NCBI RefSeq assembly: GCF_026210795.1
Contig: NC_089449.1
Coordinates: 992,001-1,056,000 of the forward strand
Length of the DNA stretch: 64,000 nucleotides
Reading direction: 5' to 3'
From: Rhizophagus irregularis
Taxonomy: Eukaryota > Glomeromycota > Glomeromycetes > Glomerales > Glomeraceae
The notes under the pieces were generated by a model. The model had not been told where the DNA came from. It searched no databases and was given only the letters and a program-made list of their open reading frames with translations. The translations under genes and the position numbers were made by a program. Position 1 is the first letter of the stretch; each line of letters starts with the position of its first letter. This document shows positions 35,561 to 47,545 of this stretch, in pieces.

Positions 35561-36489
35561 TTTGTTACGCATATAAAATACATCTATCTAAAAAATTTTT
35601 TCGATTTATTTGTAAAAACTATCTATTATATATATTATATATATTTCCAAGGTATCGCCTTCTCTTTCTTTTTATTCTTTCTATTTTTTCCCCCTTAAAA
35701 TCTTCCTCCATATCACGCTTTTTATCTTCATTTCAACCTTTTGTAGTTTGGATAAGCGTGATGCACAGAATCCCGAAACCATTATTATTTTTTTCCAGAG
35801 GATACCTTGTTTCCATAACTGATGAATCGGATACGAAACCGTAAGTTCTTCGGACGTTACTTTTTTGGTATTTGTGTAATGACATGGGGGTATATTAAAT
35901 TACACATCAATATAATTTAGGGGCTCGTATTATGTGAAGCCCCTCTAGTAGATCTGTCACGTAAATCACATGATAATGTTTAAATCATGTGATGTTTTGG
36001 TTTACATCGTTATGAAAGTATTACGTATAATAATTTATAAATATAATTTTTTATTATCTTGTTTATTAAAGAATATATTTAAAAATTAATTGGACTTTAT
36101 TAAAAACTTTTAAATCTCATTGTACACACTTTTTATTATTCTCAATAAAATGTATTTCTAGTCTTATCCTTTCATTGTCCTGGTGGTGTTCATATTCTTC
36201 TATTTAACAGACCATTTTTCTCAATAAAATTAGCCGTAATATTTTCTAGCCATTTTTTCTTTGAGACAAATTAGCAGGATTGTCTAAATAATAATGAGCC
36301 TAAGACAAAGAAAATTATTTATTATACAGTAATATTTTAGTTAATCAGTTAAAAACAAATCTTTTACTTCGTCTACTTATAAGTTGCTTATCAGAACGAA
36401 CTGTTTTTTCCGTATTCAAATTAATATCCATTTTTATGTACATCGTTCGTTTTGATAATTTTGTACGCTTTCCACTTGCATTTCTCCTT
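35561..36489. other. Spacer, unidentified
   Basis: More balanced composition around 35640-35900, but no recognisable gene. 36425-36489 is repeated at 41540-41611 (CATTTTTATGTACATCGTT and GTACGCTTTCCACTTGCATT). Confidence 0.4.
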
Positions 36490-36780
36490 TATCGAAAGTG
36501 CAAAAAAGAAAAAACTCTTCGGCAAAATCACGAATAAAATAAGAAAACGGTTTCAAACAAGATTTTAATGTGATACGAACCTTTTAAAATTTTTTGGACG
36601 GATACTATGCTAAAAAAAATTAATTTGTGAATAATTATTAATAAACAAATGAAATAAGATATCGAAATAGTGGAGTTAACGGATGATTTCTGTCTATCGA
36701 GGGCGTGAGCCGTTTAAAAGGAAAAATAAATTGATTTTATTTCGGTAAACAAATTCATTGCGGACAAACCTTAAAAAAGT
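36490..36780 (-). promoter_or_regulatory. Orphan copy of the copy-C upstream region
   Basis: Similar to 34976-35240, starting at ATCGAAAGTGCAAAAAAG and keeping CTCTTCGGCAAAATCACG. No family exon lies at its downstream (left) side, so either the gene was lost or only the flank was duplicated. Confidence 0.5.
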
Positions 36781-37514
36781 GGTCGCTAAAAAACTTTTTT
36801 TTTTTTATCTTTTTTTAATAAGGTTAATGCATTATTAAACTAGGATGTTAAAGAGGTAAAACATCAATGCCCACAAGTAGACGCAATTGTATGATAATAC
36901 GAATGTACTCTTTTGAAGATTTATGAAACTCATATCTAACTACTTAATAGGCGGATAGGTATCAATATATTGCCCCCAAGGTTTTATGTCATTTTCAGTA
37001 AAACACCTTCAAGCTCACCTTTCAGCAAATATTAACTCAGAAAATTCAGATCTTGTCAACATCTATTTCCTACATCTGAGATGTGCAATTTTTTGACATT
37101 AACAATAATTGTATCTACATAACGTTTATGTTTAATTAATTATTGTTCGGTTTACCTCAGATAAAATAATAGAGGTTCCTCCATTTCAAAGATATTTCTG
37201 TAAAGCGTAATTTGATTATTTTGCATATTTAGCTTTTAAATCAGAATTTTCAAAAGATTTTTTTTTAAGCTTTTTTTTTTGTTAAATTCTTTCATTTATT
37301 CTATTTAAAAATTTATTAATTTCTTTTTTTAGTGTTATCTACATTTCAAAATCTTTACAAAAAATTGTTTATCTTGTAAACTAAAATATATGTCTATTCT
37401 ATTAGATATATTAGAAGAGTCAAAATATAGAACTGTGATTTTCATACTATTTTATACAATTGATTCTTTTTTTTTAATAATAATGTTGCAAATACAATAT
37501 TCCTCTTTTACCTC
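36781..37514. other. Spacer, unidentified
   Basis: No gene recognised. Confidence 0.4.
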
Positions 37515-37860
37515 AAATTCAACCAGCATTATGAAAATTTACCAAACTATAATCCTAATACTAATACATTCCATTATCATAATAGTTAACAAAATCAACT
37601 ACATGATCCCGAACCCGATTTAAAACCCTCTTTAAATAATTACAACTATCATACCTATTATATGTACACCAAATTAATTGACCTATGACATTGATGGATC
37701 AACTTAACAGAATCATGCACATGGCCACATGAACAACCAAAATTATTATCATCACAGTAATGGATCAATCCCTAGAGGCACGGCCACAATCGGATACGTA
37801 ACAATTTAAACGCCTAGACCAGTCAAGGTATCCGTACCAACATCCCTTCAGAGTAAGTAT
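37515..37860 (+). pseudogene. Low-complexity N/Y/H/P-rich protein gene, broken
   Basis: The plus strand encodes FNQHYENLPNYNPNTNTFHY, then QNQLHDPEPDLKPSLNNYNY, and, after a frame change, GHMNNQNYYHHSNGSIPRGT, ATIGYVTI and TPRPVKVSVPTSLQS before a donor-like GTAAGT near 37854. Such N/Y/H-rich text is typical of disordered parts of fungal transcription factors, but the family is unknown. In-frame stops (TAA near 37586 and 37807) and the frame change show that it is no longer functional. The tandem array begins directly after it, so the array may have grown from an intron or flank of this gene. Confidence 0.5.
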
Positions 37861-37865
37861 AAGCA

Positions 37866-40190
37866 AACTTCATAACCTACAAATAGATTTTATCAAAAGT
37901 TAGTGAAAAATGTCATTGCTGTATCGGTTGTTGAGTGCCTATGCTGGTCCTAAAGGTGGCGGCTACCTATGTACCAAAAAGCTAAGTAGGCATGTCATCA
38001 TCATAAGCACAAACCAGGGATCAACTGGAAACTCAAATCGATACACCACTTGAATGCACCTACTAGACACTTCTTACATCATAAAGGAATACCTACCAAT
38101 ACTAGATCCTCTAACATGATTGATATAATATCCAAAAAGTAGGGTAAATAAAATAGAAAAGAATAAATAAATAATAGAGAAAAGAAAGAAAAAGAAAAAG
38201 AAAAATCAAAAAGAGAAAAATAAAATAAGGAAATAAATACCAGTGAAATGATGTTATTACAGGACACTTGAGTTTGTGAAATATCAGCATAATCAGACAT
38301 TATTATGAAAACAGTTGATTGTTGACTTCATAACCTACAAAATAGATTTTATCAAAAGTTAGTGAAAAATGCCATTACTGTATCGGTTGTTGAGTGCCTA
38401 TGCTGGTCCTAAAGGTGGCGGCTACCTATGTACCAAAAAGCTAAGTAGGCATGTCATCATCATAAGCACAAACCAGGGATCAACTGGAAACTCAAATCGA
38501 TACACCACTTGAATGCACCTACTAGACACTTCTTACATCATAAAGGAATACCTACCAATACTAGATCCTCTAACATGATTGATATAATATCCAAAAAGTA
38601 GGGTAAATAAAATAGAAAAGAATAAATAAGTAATAGAGAAAAGAAAGAAAAAGAAAAATCAAAAAGAGAAAAATAAAATAAAGAAATAAATACCAGTGAA
38701 ATGATGTTATTACAGGACACTTGAGTTTGTGAAATATCAGAATAATCAGACATTATTATGAAAACAGTCGATTGTTGACTTCATAACCTACAAAATAGAT
38801 TTTATCAAAAGTTAGTGAAAAATGTCATTACTGTATCGGTTGTTGAGTGCCTATGCTGGTCCTAAAAGGTGGCGGCTACCTATGTACCAAAAAGCTAAGT
38901 AGGCATGTCATCATCATAAGCACAAACCAGGGATCAACTGGAAACTCAAATCGATACACCACTTGAATGCACCTACTAGACACTTCTTACATCATAAAGG
39001 AATACCTACCAATACTAGATCCTCTAACATGATTGATATGATATCCAAAAAGTAGGGTAAATAAAATAGAAAAGAATAAATAAGTAATAGAGAAAAGAAA
39101 GAAAAAGAAAAATCAAAAAGAGAAAAATAAAATAAAGAAATAAATACCAGTGAAATGATGTTATTACAGGACACTTGAGTTTGTGAAATATCAGAATAAT
39201 CAGACATTATTATGAAAACAGTCGATTGTTGACTTCATAACCTACAAAATAGATTTTATCAAAAGTTAGTGAAAAATGTCATTACTGTATCGGTTGTTGA
39301 GTGCCTATGCTGGTCCTAAAAGGTGGCGGCTACCTATGTACCAAAAAGCTAAGTAGGCATGTCATCATCATAAGCACAAACCAGGGATCAACTGGAAACT
39401 CAAATCGATACACCACTTGAATGCACCTACTAGACACTTCTTACATCATAAAGGAATACCTACCAATACTAGATCCTCTAACATGATTGATATAATATCC
39501 AAAAAGTAGGGTAAATAAAATAGAAAAGAATAAATAAGTAATAGAGAAAAGAAAGAAAAAGAAAAATCAAAAAGAGAAAAATAAAATAAAGAAATAAATA
39601 CCAGTGAAATGATGTTATTACAGAACACTTGAATCCACCTAAGCCGTCGTACTATTTTCAATTATGGTACGAATGAATTATATTTTTTCGGTTATGTTTG
39701 TAAGGTTAATGATGTTCGTTTATTTCTGACATTTTAACAGACTTCATAACCTACAAAATAGATTTTATCAAAAGTTAGTGAAAAATGTCATTACTGTATC
39801 GGTTGTTGAGTGCCTATGCTGGTCCTGAAAGGTGGCGGCTACCTATGTACCAAAAAGCTAAGTAGGCATGTCATCATTATAAGCACAAACCAGGGATCAA
39901 CTGGAAACTCAAATCGATACACCACTTGAATGCACCTACTAGACACTTCTTACATCATAAAGGAATACCTACCAGCACTAGATCCTCTAATATGGTTGAC
40001 GTAATATCCAAAAAGTAGGAAAAAAAAATAAATATAAAAAAATGAGTAAATAAAATAAAAAAGAATAAATTAGTAATGGAGAAAAGAAAGAAAAGAAAAA
40101 GCAAAAAGAGAAAACTAAAATAAAGAAATAAATACCAGTGAAATGATATTATTTCGCAACAGTTGAATTTGGGAGATATCAGACGTTATT
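37866..40190. repeat. Five-unit tandem array, period about 454 bp
   Basis: Units begin near 37871, 38329, 38782, 39236 and 39745 (CATAACCTACAAAATAGATT). Units 2-4 are almost identical; unit 1 has a longer A/G-rich tract; unit 5 is the most diverged. Each unit carries a purine-rich tract (GAAAAGAAAGAAAAAGAAAA) and on the minus strand repeats a reading frame MSDYSDISQTQVSCNNIISL, directly followed by GTATTT. At the unit 4/5 joint (39630-39740) the usual spacer is replaced by unrelated sequence of about 100 bases. High identity indicates recent amplification. Confidence 0.9.
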
Positions 40191-41739
40191 ACAGAAACGG
40201 TTTTGAGATATTTGATAATACCTGGATATTTATATTTGCATGAAAAAAAAAGTATTTATTAGTATTTGCATGATATGAAAAAATAAGTATTATTTGCGCG
40301 TGAAAAAAAAGTATATAGGTGAGTTACCTTTTTCCCGAAGGATGGAGGAATAGGAATGATGGAGGAGAGATGTATATTAAAAAAAAAATTTTTTTTTTGT
40401 ACAATCTTTGTACTGTATATGAATCATAAAAAGTATAAATTTGTAATGATTGTTCAACAATATTAAAGCAAAAAAGACATACAATACGCACGGTTAATAC
40501 AATTTCAACATAAGAATGACTCATGATTATATTGGATGAATTGGATGAGTCATGTTTGTCTTCATTTACTAACACAAGCCACCGATTTTATTGAGTATAT
40601 CATAATCATTATTACTGTATATACATAAATTAAATACACTAGTAATACAGTGTATGATTACTACGTCCAATTAATCGGCTATGTAAATAAGATTTGATAG
40701 AAAAAAATGATGTTTTTGTTAAAAGCAAGATTCGGGTTCCGGCAAATGGCACGAGATTTGTGATGTATTGAATTTATATCCTAATTACTTAACCATGTTG
40801 CCAACAAGAATGGTGTCTACTACGAAGTACGAAGACGGTAGTCAACTATAACTACTGAAACAAAATCTCTTTTTTCCACAATTAAAAAAAAAAGAATAAA
40901 AGTTTTTTTCAACACGCTTTAAAAACAACTCTCTTGCAAATTTTGCATCGTATCGTGCAATGATTAGTACATTAACATTTAACAGACCCAAAGAATAATA
41001 TGGATTCATTATTCACTAGTATTTGCTCCTCAGCGCGCAGCGAAATCGTTGTACGGTAAAAAAGCAAATATTTATAAATACCAGTTTTACCAATTTCTAC
41101 TGATCATCAATTTTCCCGTATTCATTCTCTAATTCAGCTTCATATACTCACCCATTCTTCTTTACTACTTTGGATAGAGTCATTGAAGTCAATACTCAGT
41201 CGTTCTGGTGATCTCTCGTCCAGCAAATTCTATCTGAATCTGTCAATAGTATCTATGACTACATCTTCTGGGGATAACATTCAGTTAAAATCGGTTCTGT
41301 CTTCTCTTCCTTTTCCGCTTTACTATTATTCATATCAGCTGTCTTATCATTCGTGGAAGTTTGATCTTGCAACTTCGTTCCATCTTTTAAACGATTTGTA
41401 ACATGTGTATGTAAAATCCCTTTCCAGTATGAACAATCCAGCTGTTTTCCTGTCCTTCTGGTATCTTTATAGACCTCTCTACATTTTCTTAATTACTCTT
41501 CATCCTTTAAAGCTCGCCAAAAATACAAGTTGCTTAACTCAAATTGATATCCATTTTTATGTACATCGTTTTGATAATTTTGTACGCTTTCCACTTGCAT
41601 TTCTCCTTTATTCCTTTAAGATTTAACTCACCATCAAATCTTAAAATTATCATCATGAAAACTCAGTAAATTAATATCCACTCTTATTATAGTTTGATAT
41701 TTTTGTTGCTTCTTAATTCGAATTCGTTTATATAAATGA
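40191..41739. other. Spacer, unidentified
   Basis: Open frames at 41183-41401 and 41405-41626 show no recognisable domain; the second is partly antisense to the repeat shared with 36425-36489. A single ACTTGTAATG-type microrepeat region near 40600 is not distinctive. Confidence 0.35.
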
Positions 41740-42115
41740 CATAAAGTATCGTTTTTGAATATCACGACTACGTAAAAATCTAACCTAACCTACTAAAGAT
41801 ATAGACCATTTAAATTATTAACGCTAAGATTAATTTGATGATTTTCTAATTTACTACGATTAATTTCCCAGCTTCCAACATAAAAATTTTGCAAATACAA
41901 ATCACTATAAAAAAATAAACCAATAATTTCATTTTAAGGTAATAAAAAGGTTAATATCATAGTAAATGTTTAGTTACCTTCTATATTACTTGATGATGGA
42001 GATAAATTATAACTAGGTGCGAAATCTCTTGTATAAGAAATCTTAAGTGGTTTACCAGTACGTGTAATAGCAAATTTCGGTGTAAGAAGCTAATTCCTTT
42101 ATTTAGATTAAAAAT
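41740..42115 (-). pseudogene. Exon 3 and exon 2 fossils of the Gag-like/MIR family
   Basis: 41750-41895 matches exon 3 (AATATCACGACTACGTAAAA, then TTGATGATTTTCTAATTTAC) and 41975-42110 matches exon 2, with the intron between them still visible. Exon 1 is missing. Clearly degraded. Confidence 0.65.
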
Positions 42116-43029
42116 CTAATGATCCACAAAAACTTAAATTGTTATTCTTTTAAAGTTTACAATAAAAGATGTACTATACTACAATGCGGGTTTGGTTTTA
42201 CCGACAACCATAATATCGACAGTCTACAATTCCAACACCAAAATCCCGATAAACCCAACCGATAGACACAAATCCTGACAGTTAAAATTCTTGACGGCCA
42301 AAATCCCAAAGTTTTTTTTTAAAAAAAAAATTATATAAATTTTATAAATTTTAATAATTTTAAAATACGGCAGCGCAGTATCAGGTCTTAATTTATCCAA
42401 TATAAGTTAATGCAAATTAACTAACGTTACTATATTATAATGTATTGTACTTATGGCTTTAATTTTCCCGGAACACCGCTTAATTCGGCAAGTGGATTTA
42501 CCACAACCCGTCTCCCGTTGTGAAGCAACGGGCAATTATTATATATGGCAAATTGGCACTATTACATAAATTAATATTTGATGAAAGAATATCGTACTAT
42601 TTAATATATAGAATCTAAACGTGACAGTGAATCGATTTTATAAATAATCAGCAAAGCAATATGAAAAGATGAAAAACTAATTTTCATATATTAAGTCCAA
42701 GCGACATGCAAACCTCCCCCTAAATTCTAAGAAACTACTAACAGAATAGATAAAACGTTAAAAGGAAATCTTTCATATAAAATTCTTGAATTTTCTGCGC
42801 TACCAATAGTAATAATAAATGTTAAAATGTTAGATTTTTCTATTTAATTAATAACAAAACTTTACACATTTTCAATCAATTAAAAGGTAAAAAGTTTGTT
42901 CTTTTTTTATTGAATGATTCAAAAAAAATATGTAATTGATTCTTAAACAAAAATATACGCTATTGTATTAGTAATTTAACAATAATATAAATATATAAAT
43001 AACAACTGATGAAAAACCAATTAATTAGT
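42116..43029. other. Spacer with short hairpins
   Basis: 42225-42310 contains repeated AAATCCCGA/AAATCCTGAC/AAAATCCC words around GACGGCC. 42513-42531 is a perfect 7-bp stem, CCCGTTG-TGAAG-CAACGGG. No gene recognised. Confidence 0.4.
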
Positions 43030-44337
43030 TTAATCATCTATGGTCCAAATGTATTGTTTTATAAGCTCAATACACCACTAAAAGATCAAAAGACAATATT
43101 ATTTATAAAATTCTAAATGATGAGAAATTAAATCAAATAAAATTTATTTACTTACTTCATCATTTCCTCCTAAACTTTCATTATGACAAAAAACTTCTTG
43201 AAAATTATCATCACCAATAGTAAATCGAACATCATGACTATATAAGAATTCAACTTGACTGTGTTGAGTATAATGACCCCTATCATTGGTTGTTTTTTTA
43301 ATGCTAAGATGAATAATATCATTTGACTTTAAATAACCTTGATGATTTTCAAATTTATTGTGATTAAATTTCCAATTCTCGACCCAATGAACACGAGTGC
43401 TATCGTAACTGATATTATTACAACTCACTAAAATAATAAATATAAATATATTACATATATTACTGCGATTTAAGAAGCAACATAAAATAAATTTTAATTT
43501 ATTACCTTCTGTATGATTACTTGACGGAGATTTGTATCCAGAATATGTTCCAAGAAATTTATTTTTTGATTTGACGTGTTGTAATTTTATAGAAGTACTG
43601 GCGTAAGTAGCTAATTCTTTATCAAATTTAATTTTCCATAAAGAATTTAAACCAGGTTCTAGACTTCCTACAAAAACCTAAAAAAAAAAATATATTAATA
43701 CTATTAGTAAAATATCAGAAATTCAGAATACACAAAATTATAATACCGTTTGGTGTCCGCTTCCAGTCCTATAATGTAAATCTTCAACTGAATTTAAATA
43801 TTTTCCTGTAGCAACATGTTTTAAAGCTACAATAGAATCGTTTGTAATTAAATTTGATTCATAAACAACAAAATCTTCGAATTCTTTAACTAATTCGTTA
43901 AGTGAAGTTACATTTTTCATTTTCTCATAAAATTCATTTGAAATAGAATCGAAATGTTTCATTGGAAGTGATTTATAAAGATAATTTTTTTGTTCTTCTA
44001 TATCATTAATTTCAGCGTTATAACATAATTTGAGAAAATCTGAAATAAATTTAGAAGTATCACCGCCTCTACTTTCAGGAATATATTTTAATGATTGTAA
44101 TTTTCTTTTATTGGTATTTTTAAAAATCGTAAAAAAAATATCTTCTCTAAGTGCATTACGAAGTTTCTCAAGATTATCAATACCAGTTGGAAGTGATATA
44201 GTAGTGCTTACTAATGATATAGCAATTTCCAAATGATCATCGCTCGTATAATCTTTATTTATAAGTCTCAAATATTTTTGAATATCGTTAATCCATTCGT
44301 CTGGATGAATATTTCCATTATATTTCGGAAAATCCAT
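43030..44337 (-). CDS. Gag-like/MIR family protein, copy D (360 aa)
   Basis: Exons 43747-44337, 43506-43677, 43156-43427 and 43030-43077; introns of 69-78 bases. Exon 1 is the longest of the family (197 codons), with extra residues in the helix region after IQKYLRL (INKDYTSDDHLEIA). The first variable loop is the shortest type (FLGTYSGYKSP), while the third-repeat loop is among the longest (TTNDRGHYTQHSQ). Ends IWTIDD. An in-frame ATG 17 codons upstream of the chosen start reads through an A/T homopolymer, and I reject it as start because nearly all other copies begin at MDxPKY. Confidence 0.85.
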
Positions 44338-44374
44338 TTTTTTTTTAAAAAAAAAAAAAAAAAAGTGGTACAAA

Positions 44375-44412
44375 GTAGATAGAAACACTTTGGGTAATGA
44401 TTTTCCGAAATA
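44375..44412 (-). promoter_or_regulatory. Shared upstream motif, copy D
   Basis: GTAGATAGAAACACTTTGGG, then TAATGATTTTCCGAAAT, 38-75 bases before the ATG. The left arm is TTTGG where E and I have TTCGG. Confidence 0.45.
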
Positions 44413-44957
44413 CGATATTTTTTATATTTTTTGAAATAGCTAGCCAAAAAAATACCGATTCTCACACAAAGATTTTCATCTCGCATCTATCATGTGATAC
44501 GAAAGAACTTTAGATAAAAAAAATTATTCGTGGTAATAAATAATAGAAATTTTTTTTTTTCCCGATTAAGATAGTAGAATTCACTAATAATATTACATCC
44601 AACAAAGAAAATACAATTTCGCATAAATTTGTAATATTTTCGTAGATCACTTATCTTGTGAATATTCTAATCGTATTTTATTTTATCAAATTTTTGAAGA
44701 TTCAAAATTTTATGCTTTCTTGCAAAACAACTACGCCATTTTCGTATCTGGTTAATAACTTATAAAAATTATTTCACGTACCGAAGAAATTCAATATTGT
44801 GAGATTATTTTCGCAATTTTATTATAACATAAATAACATTGAACAAATATAATATTTAAACAAATTAAAGGTTAAAAGCTTATTTTAATTGAATAAATGA
44901 TACTATACAAGTTACAACTAACAAACAACCAACCAAATAAATTGATAATCAAATTAT
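44413..44957. other. Spacer between copies E and D
   Basis: Upstream flank of D and downstream flank of E; no other gene. Confidence 0.4.
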
Positions 44958-46270
44958 TCAATCAGTTAAAACATCTATGGTCCAAACATATTGTTTTATA
45001 AGCTCAATACACCACTAAAAAAAAGAAATAAAAGTTAAAATATTATAAATTTTAATAAAAATAAAGTAAAAATAAAATTTACTTACTTCATCATTTCCTC
45101 CCAATCTTTCATTATGACAAACAACTTCTTGAAAAGTATCGTTTCCAATAGTAAATTGAATATCATGACTACGTAAAAATTCGACTGGTCCATTTGGAGT
45201 ATAATTACCTCCATTATCGTACAATTTCTTAACGCTAATATTAATAATATCATTTGATTTTAAATATCCTTGATGATTTTCTAATTTACAATGATTAAAT
45301 TTCCAATTATCACTACAATATCCATGGTTAAGATTGTTACAACTCACTAAAATAATAAGTATAAATATTACTTTAGGTTTAATAAACAAAATGGGTAAAC
45401 ATATTTTAATTTGTTACCTTCTGTGTGGTTAGTTGAAGGAGATTTACAATAACAACAACGGTTATAACCGTCATAGTATATTCCAAGAAATTTATTACTA
45501 GATTTGACGTGTTGTAACTTTATCGAAGTATTGTTGTAAGCAGCTAATTCTTTACCAAATTTAATTTTCCATAAAGAATTTGAATCAGGTACTGGACTTC
45601 CTGCAAAAACCTAAGAAATAAAATATTATATATATGTTAGTTCTATAAATTATAACTAAATATTCGCATATACAAAAAACTATTATAATACCAATTGAGT
45701 ACAACTTCCAGTTGTATAATTTAAATTTTCAGCTGAACTTAAATATTTTCCTGTAGCAATATGCTTTAAAGCTACAATAGATTCATCTTTAATCAAATTC
45801 GATTCTTCAACAACAATATCTTCAAATTCTTTAATTAATTCATTAATTGAATTCACATTTTTCATTTTTTTATAAAATTCGTTTGAAAAAAAACTCCTCA
45901 TTGGAAGTGATTCGCAAAGATAATTCTTTTGTTGTTCTATATCATTAATTTCAGCATTATAACATAATTTGAGAAAATTTGAAATAAATTTTGAAGTATC
46001 ACCACCTCTACTTTCAGGGATATATTTTAATAATTGCAATTTTCTTTTATTTGTATTCTTAAACACCGCAAAAGAAATATTATCTTTTAATGCATTGCGA
46101 AGTTCTTCAATATTACTAATTTCAGCTGGGAGTTTGATAGTGGGATCAACTAATGATATAGCAATTTTTAAAAATTCTTTATAATCAAGTTTCCAAATGT
46201 AGCGAAATTTTTGAATATCATTTATCCATTCATCTGGATGTATATTTCCATTATATTTTGGAATATCCAT
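44958..46270 (-). CDS. Gag-like/MIR family protein, copy E (362 aa)
   Basis: Exons 45692-46270, 45418-45610, 45087-45346 and 44958-45014; introns of 71-81 bases. Starts MDIPKYNGNIHPDEWINDIQ. The variable loop after FLGIYYDGYN is Cys-rich (RCCYC), adding three cysteines not present in D or H. The third-repeat loop reads LYDNGGNYTPNGP, nearly identical to copy I. C-terminus extended to WTIDVLTD. The upstream motif is the clearest in the family. Confidence 0.87.
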
Positions 46271-46300
46271 TTTTTTTTTTTATAAAATGGCAGTTTGTGG

Positions 46301-46332
46301 GTAGAAGCACTTCGGTAATAATTTTCCCGAAA
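46301..46332 (-). promoter_or_regulatory. Shared upstream motif, copy E (TTCGG-N10-CCGAA)
   Basis: Plus-strand GTAGAAGCACTTCGGTAATA then ATTTTCCCGAAA contains the inverted arms TTCGG and CCGAA, 31-62 bases before the ATG. An inverted pair at fixed distance from the start in several copies suggests a dimeric regulator site or a conserved 5' leader hairpin. Confidence 0.5.
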
Positions 46333-46619
46333 TTCAATATTTATATTTTAAACCAGCTAGCCAAAAAAATACCGATTCACCAAACAAGATTTTGATCTTG
46401 ACAAATTCAGAAGTTGCATGCGTTTATCACATTTTTTAACATTATAAGCTTATTGTGTTACGAACCGTTTAAAAATTGATGGACGAAACTAACTATTAAA
46501 ACTTTAATTCGTGAATAATTATAAATTAAAAAAAAATTTCTTTGCTCCAATTAAGTGATCTTTAAAAATAAAATAAAATAAAAATAATGGGTATTTTTTA
46601 AACTTTTTAGCAAAATTTA

Positions 46620-47210
46620 TTTGTCTTTACTTTTTAATATGGCAATTTATAAATTCAGCTCGTTTACTTCAATGTATGTAAAAAAAAATATTTACCAAAA
46701 ATATTTTCTAAGAAATCATCGGATTTGATTATTATAAAGTTTCACCGTAAGTGGGAAGTAATTTTTTACCAATTTAATTTTCGTAAAAAATTTGGAACTA
46801 ATACTGGACTTCCTACAAAGCCTAAATTATTTAAAAAAATTTTTTTTTTATATTGTTATATCTACTTCCAGTTATATAACATAAATTTTAACTGAACCGA
46901 ATATTTGTAATTCTCATTTTTTATTTTTTATAAATTTCATTTAATACATAACCATTCATCGGAAGTGCTTTACAATCCCAGGATTGTAACATAATTTGAA
47001 GTAACACTATTACTTTCGTGAATATATTTATATTTTAATGATTCGGTATTTTTTAAATATCGTAAATAAAAATATCTAGTTTCTCAAACTATTATTAATT
47101 TCGGTTGGAACTGAAATAAATAGTAGAATCCACTAAAAATATTATATCCTCCAAAGCCGCATTAGCTTCGTACTGTAAATCTTCTTTCTTTATATATCAA
47201 GAATGAAATT
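46620..47210 (-). pseudogene. Degraded copy of the Gag-like/MIR family
   Basis: Pieces of exon 2 (46745-46820) and exon 1 (46860-47160) remain in order; exons 3 and 4 are not visible. Many small changes; old. A related flank follows at 47215-47340. Confidence 0.65.
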
Positions 47211-47545
47211 TTATAGTATAAAAATTTTAAAGAGAACATAAAATTACACTCGGGTTTAATTTCGAATTTATATTGAGCAGCATAAAAAATAATACGGTTT
47301 TCAACCTTTCGCTTGCCAATTTTTGCCGCGCCTAGCAATTAGAAATATATTAAGTTAAATATGTTTCATTAAAAGTGATCGTATAAGTTTGTTTGATCGC
47401 TTCTGCGAAATAACTTTGCGTAAATACAAATTTTAACGAAGATCTCCATAATTTATTACAAGCTGAAGAATTCGAAGATAAAACATATTCTAATATAACT
47501 AAAAATATACCCAACCAATGAATTACGGTAATAATCAAAATTTAT
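47211..47545. other. Downstream flank of copy F
   Basis: Holds the block ATAAAATTACACTCGG and TTTCGCTTGCCAATTTTT, shared with 33374-33460 and, more weakly, with the flanks of G, H and I. It marks the edge of a duplicated unit. Confidence 0.5.

Noticed and set aside
38700-38753. Relation of the array peptide QVSCNNI to family exon 3 (EVSCNNI)
   Set aside because: Only six residues agree and the surrounding DNA does not align; probably chance.
38079-39661. Four separate 71-73 residue hydrophobic proteins in the tandem array
   Set aside because: The hydrophobic part is the antisense of a purine-rich tract, directly after a possible splice donor. The repeat of the frame follows from the repeat of the DNA.
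45087-45389. Apparent signal peptide (MFIKPKVIFILIILVSCNN) before exon 3 in copies E, F and H
   Set aside because: The hydrophobic part is intron sequence ending in an AG acceptor; the same intron in A, B, C and D does not encode it. The real protein enters exon 3 from exon 2.
45969-46184. Plus-strand open frames of about 70 codons opposite exon 1 in nearly every family copy (EINFEVSPPLLSGIYF...)
   Set aside because: They are antisense shadows: the codon use of the conserved exon leaves the opposite strand open. They have no splice or start context, and conservation follows the sense frame.
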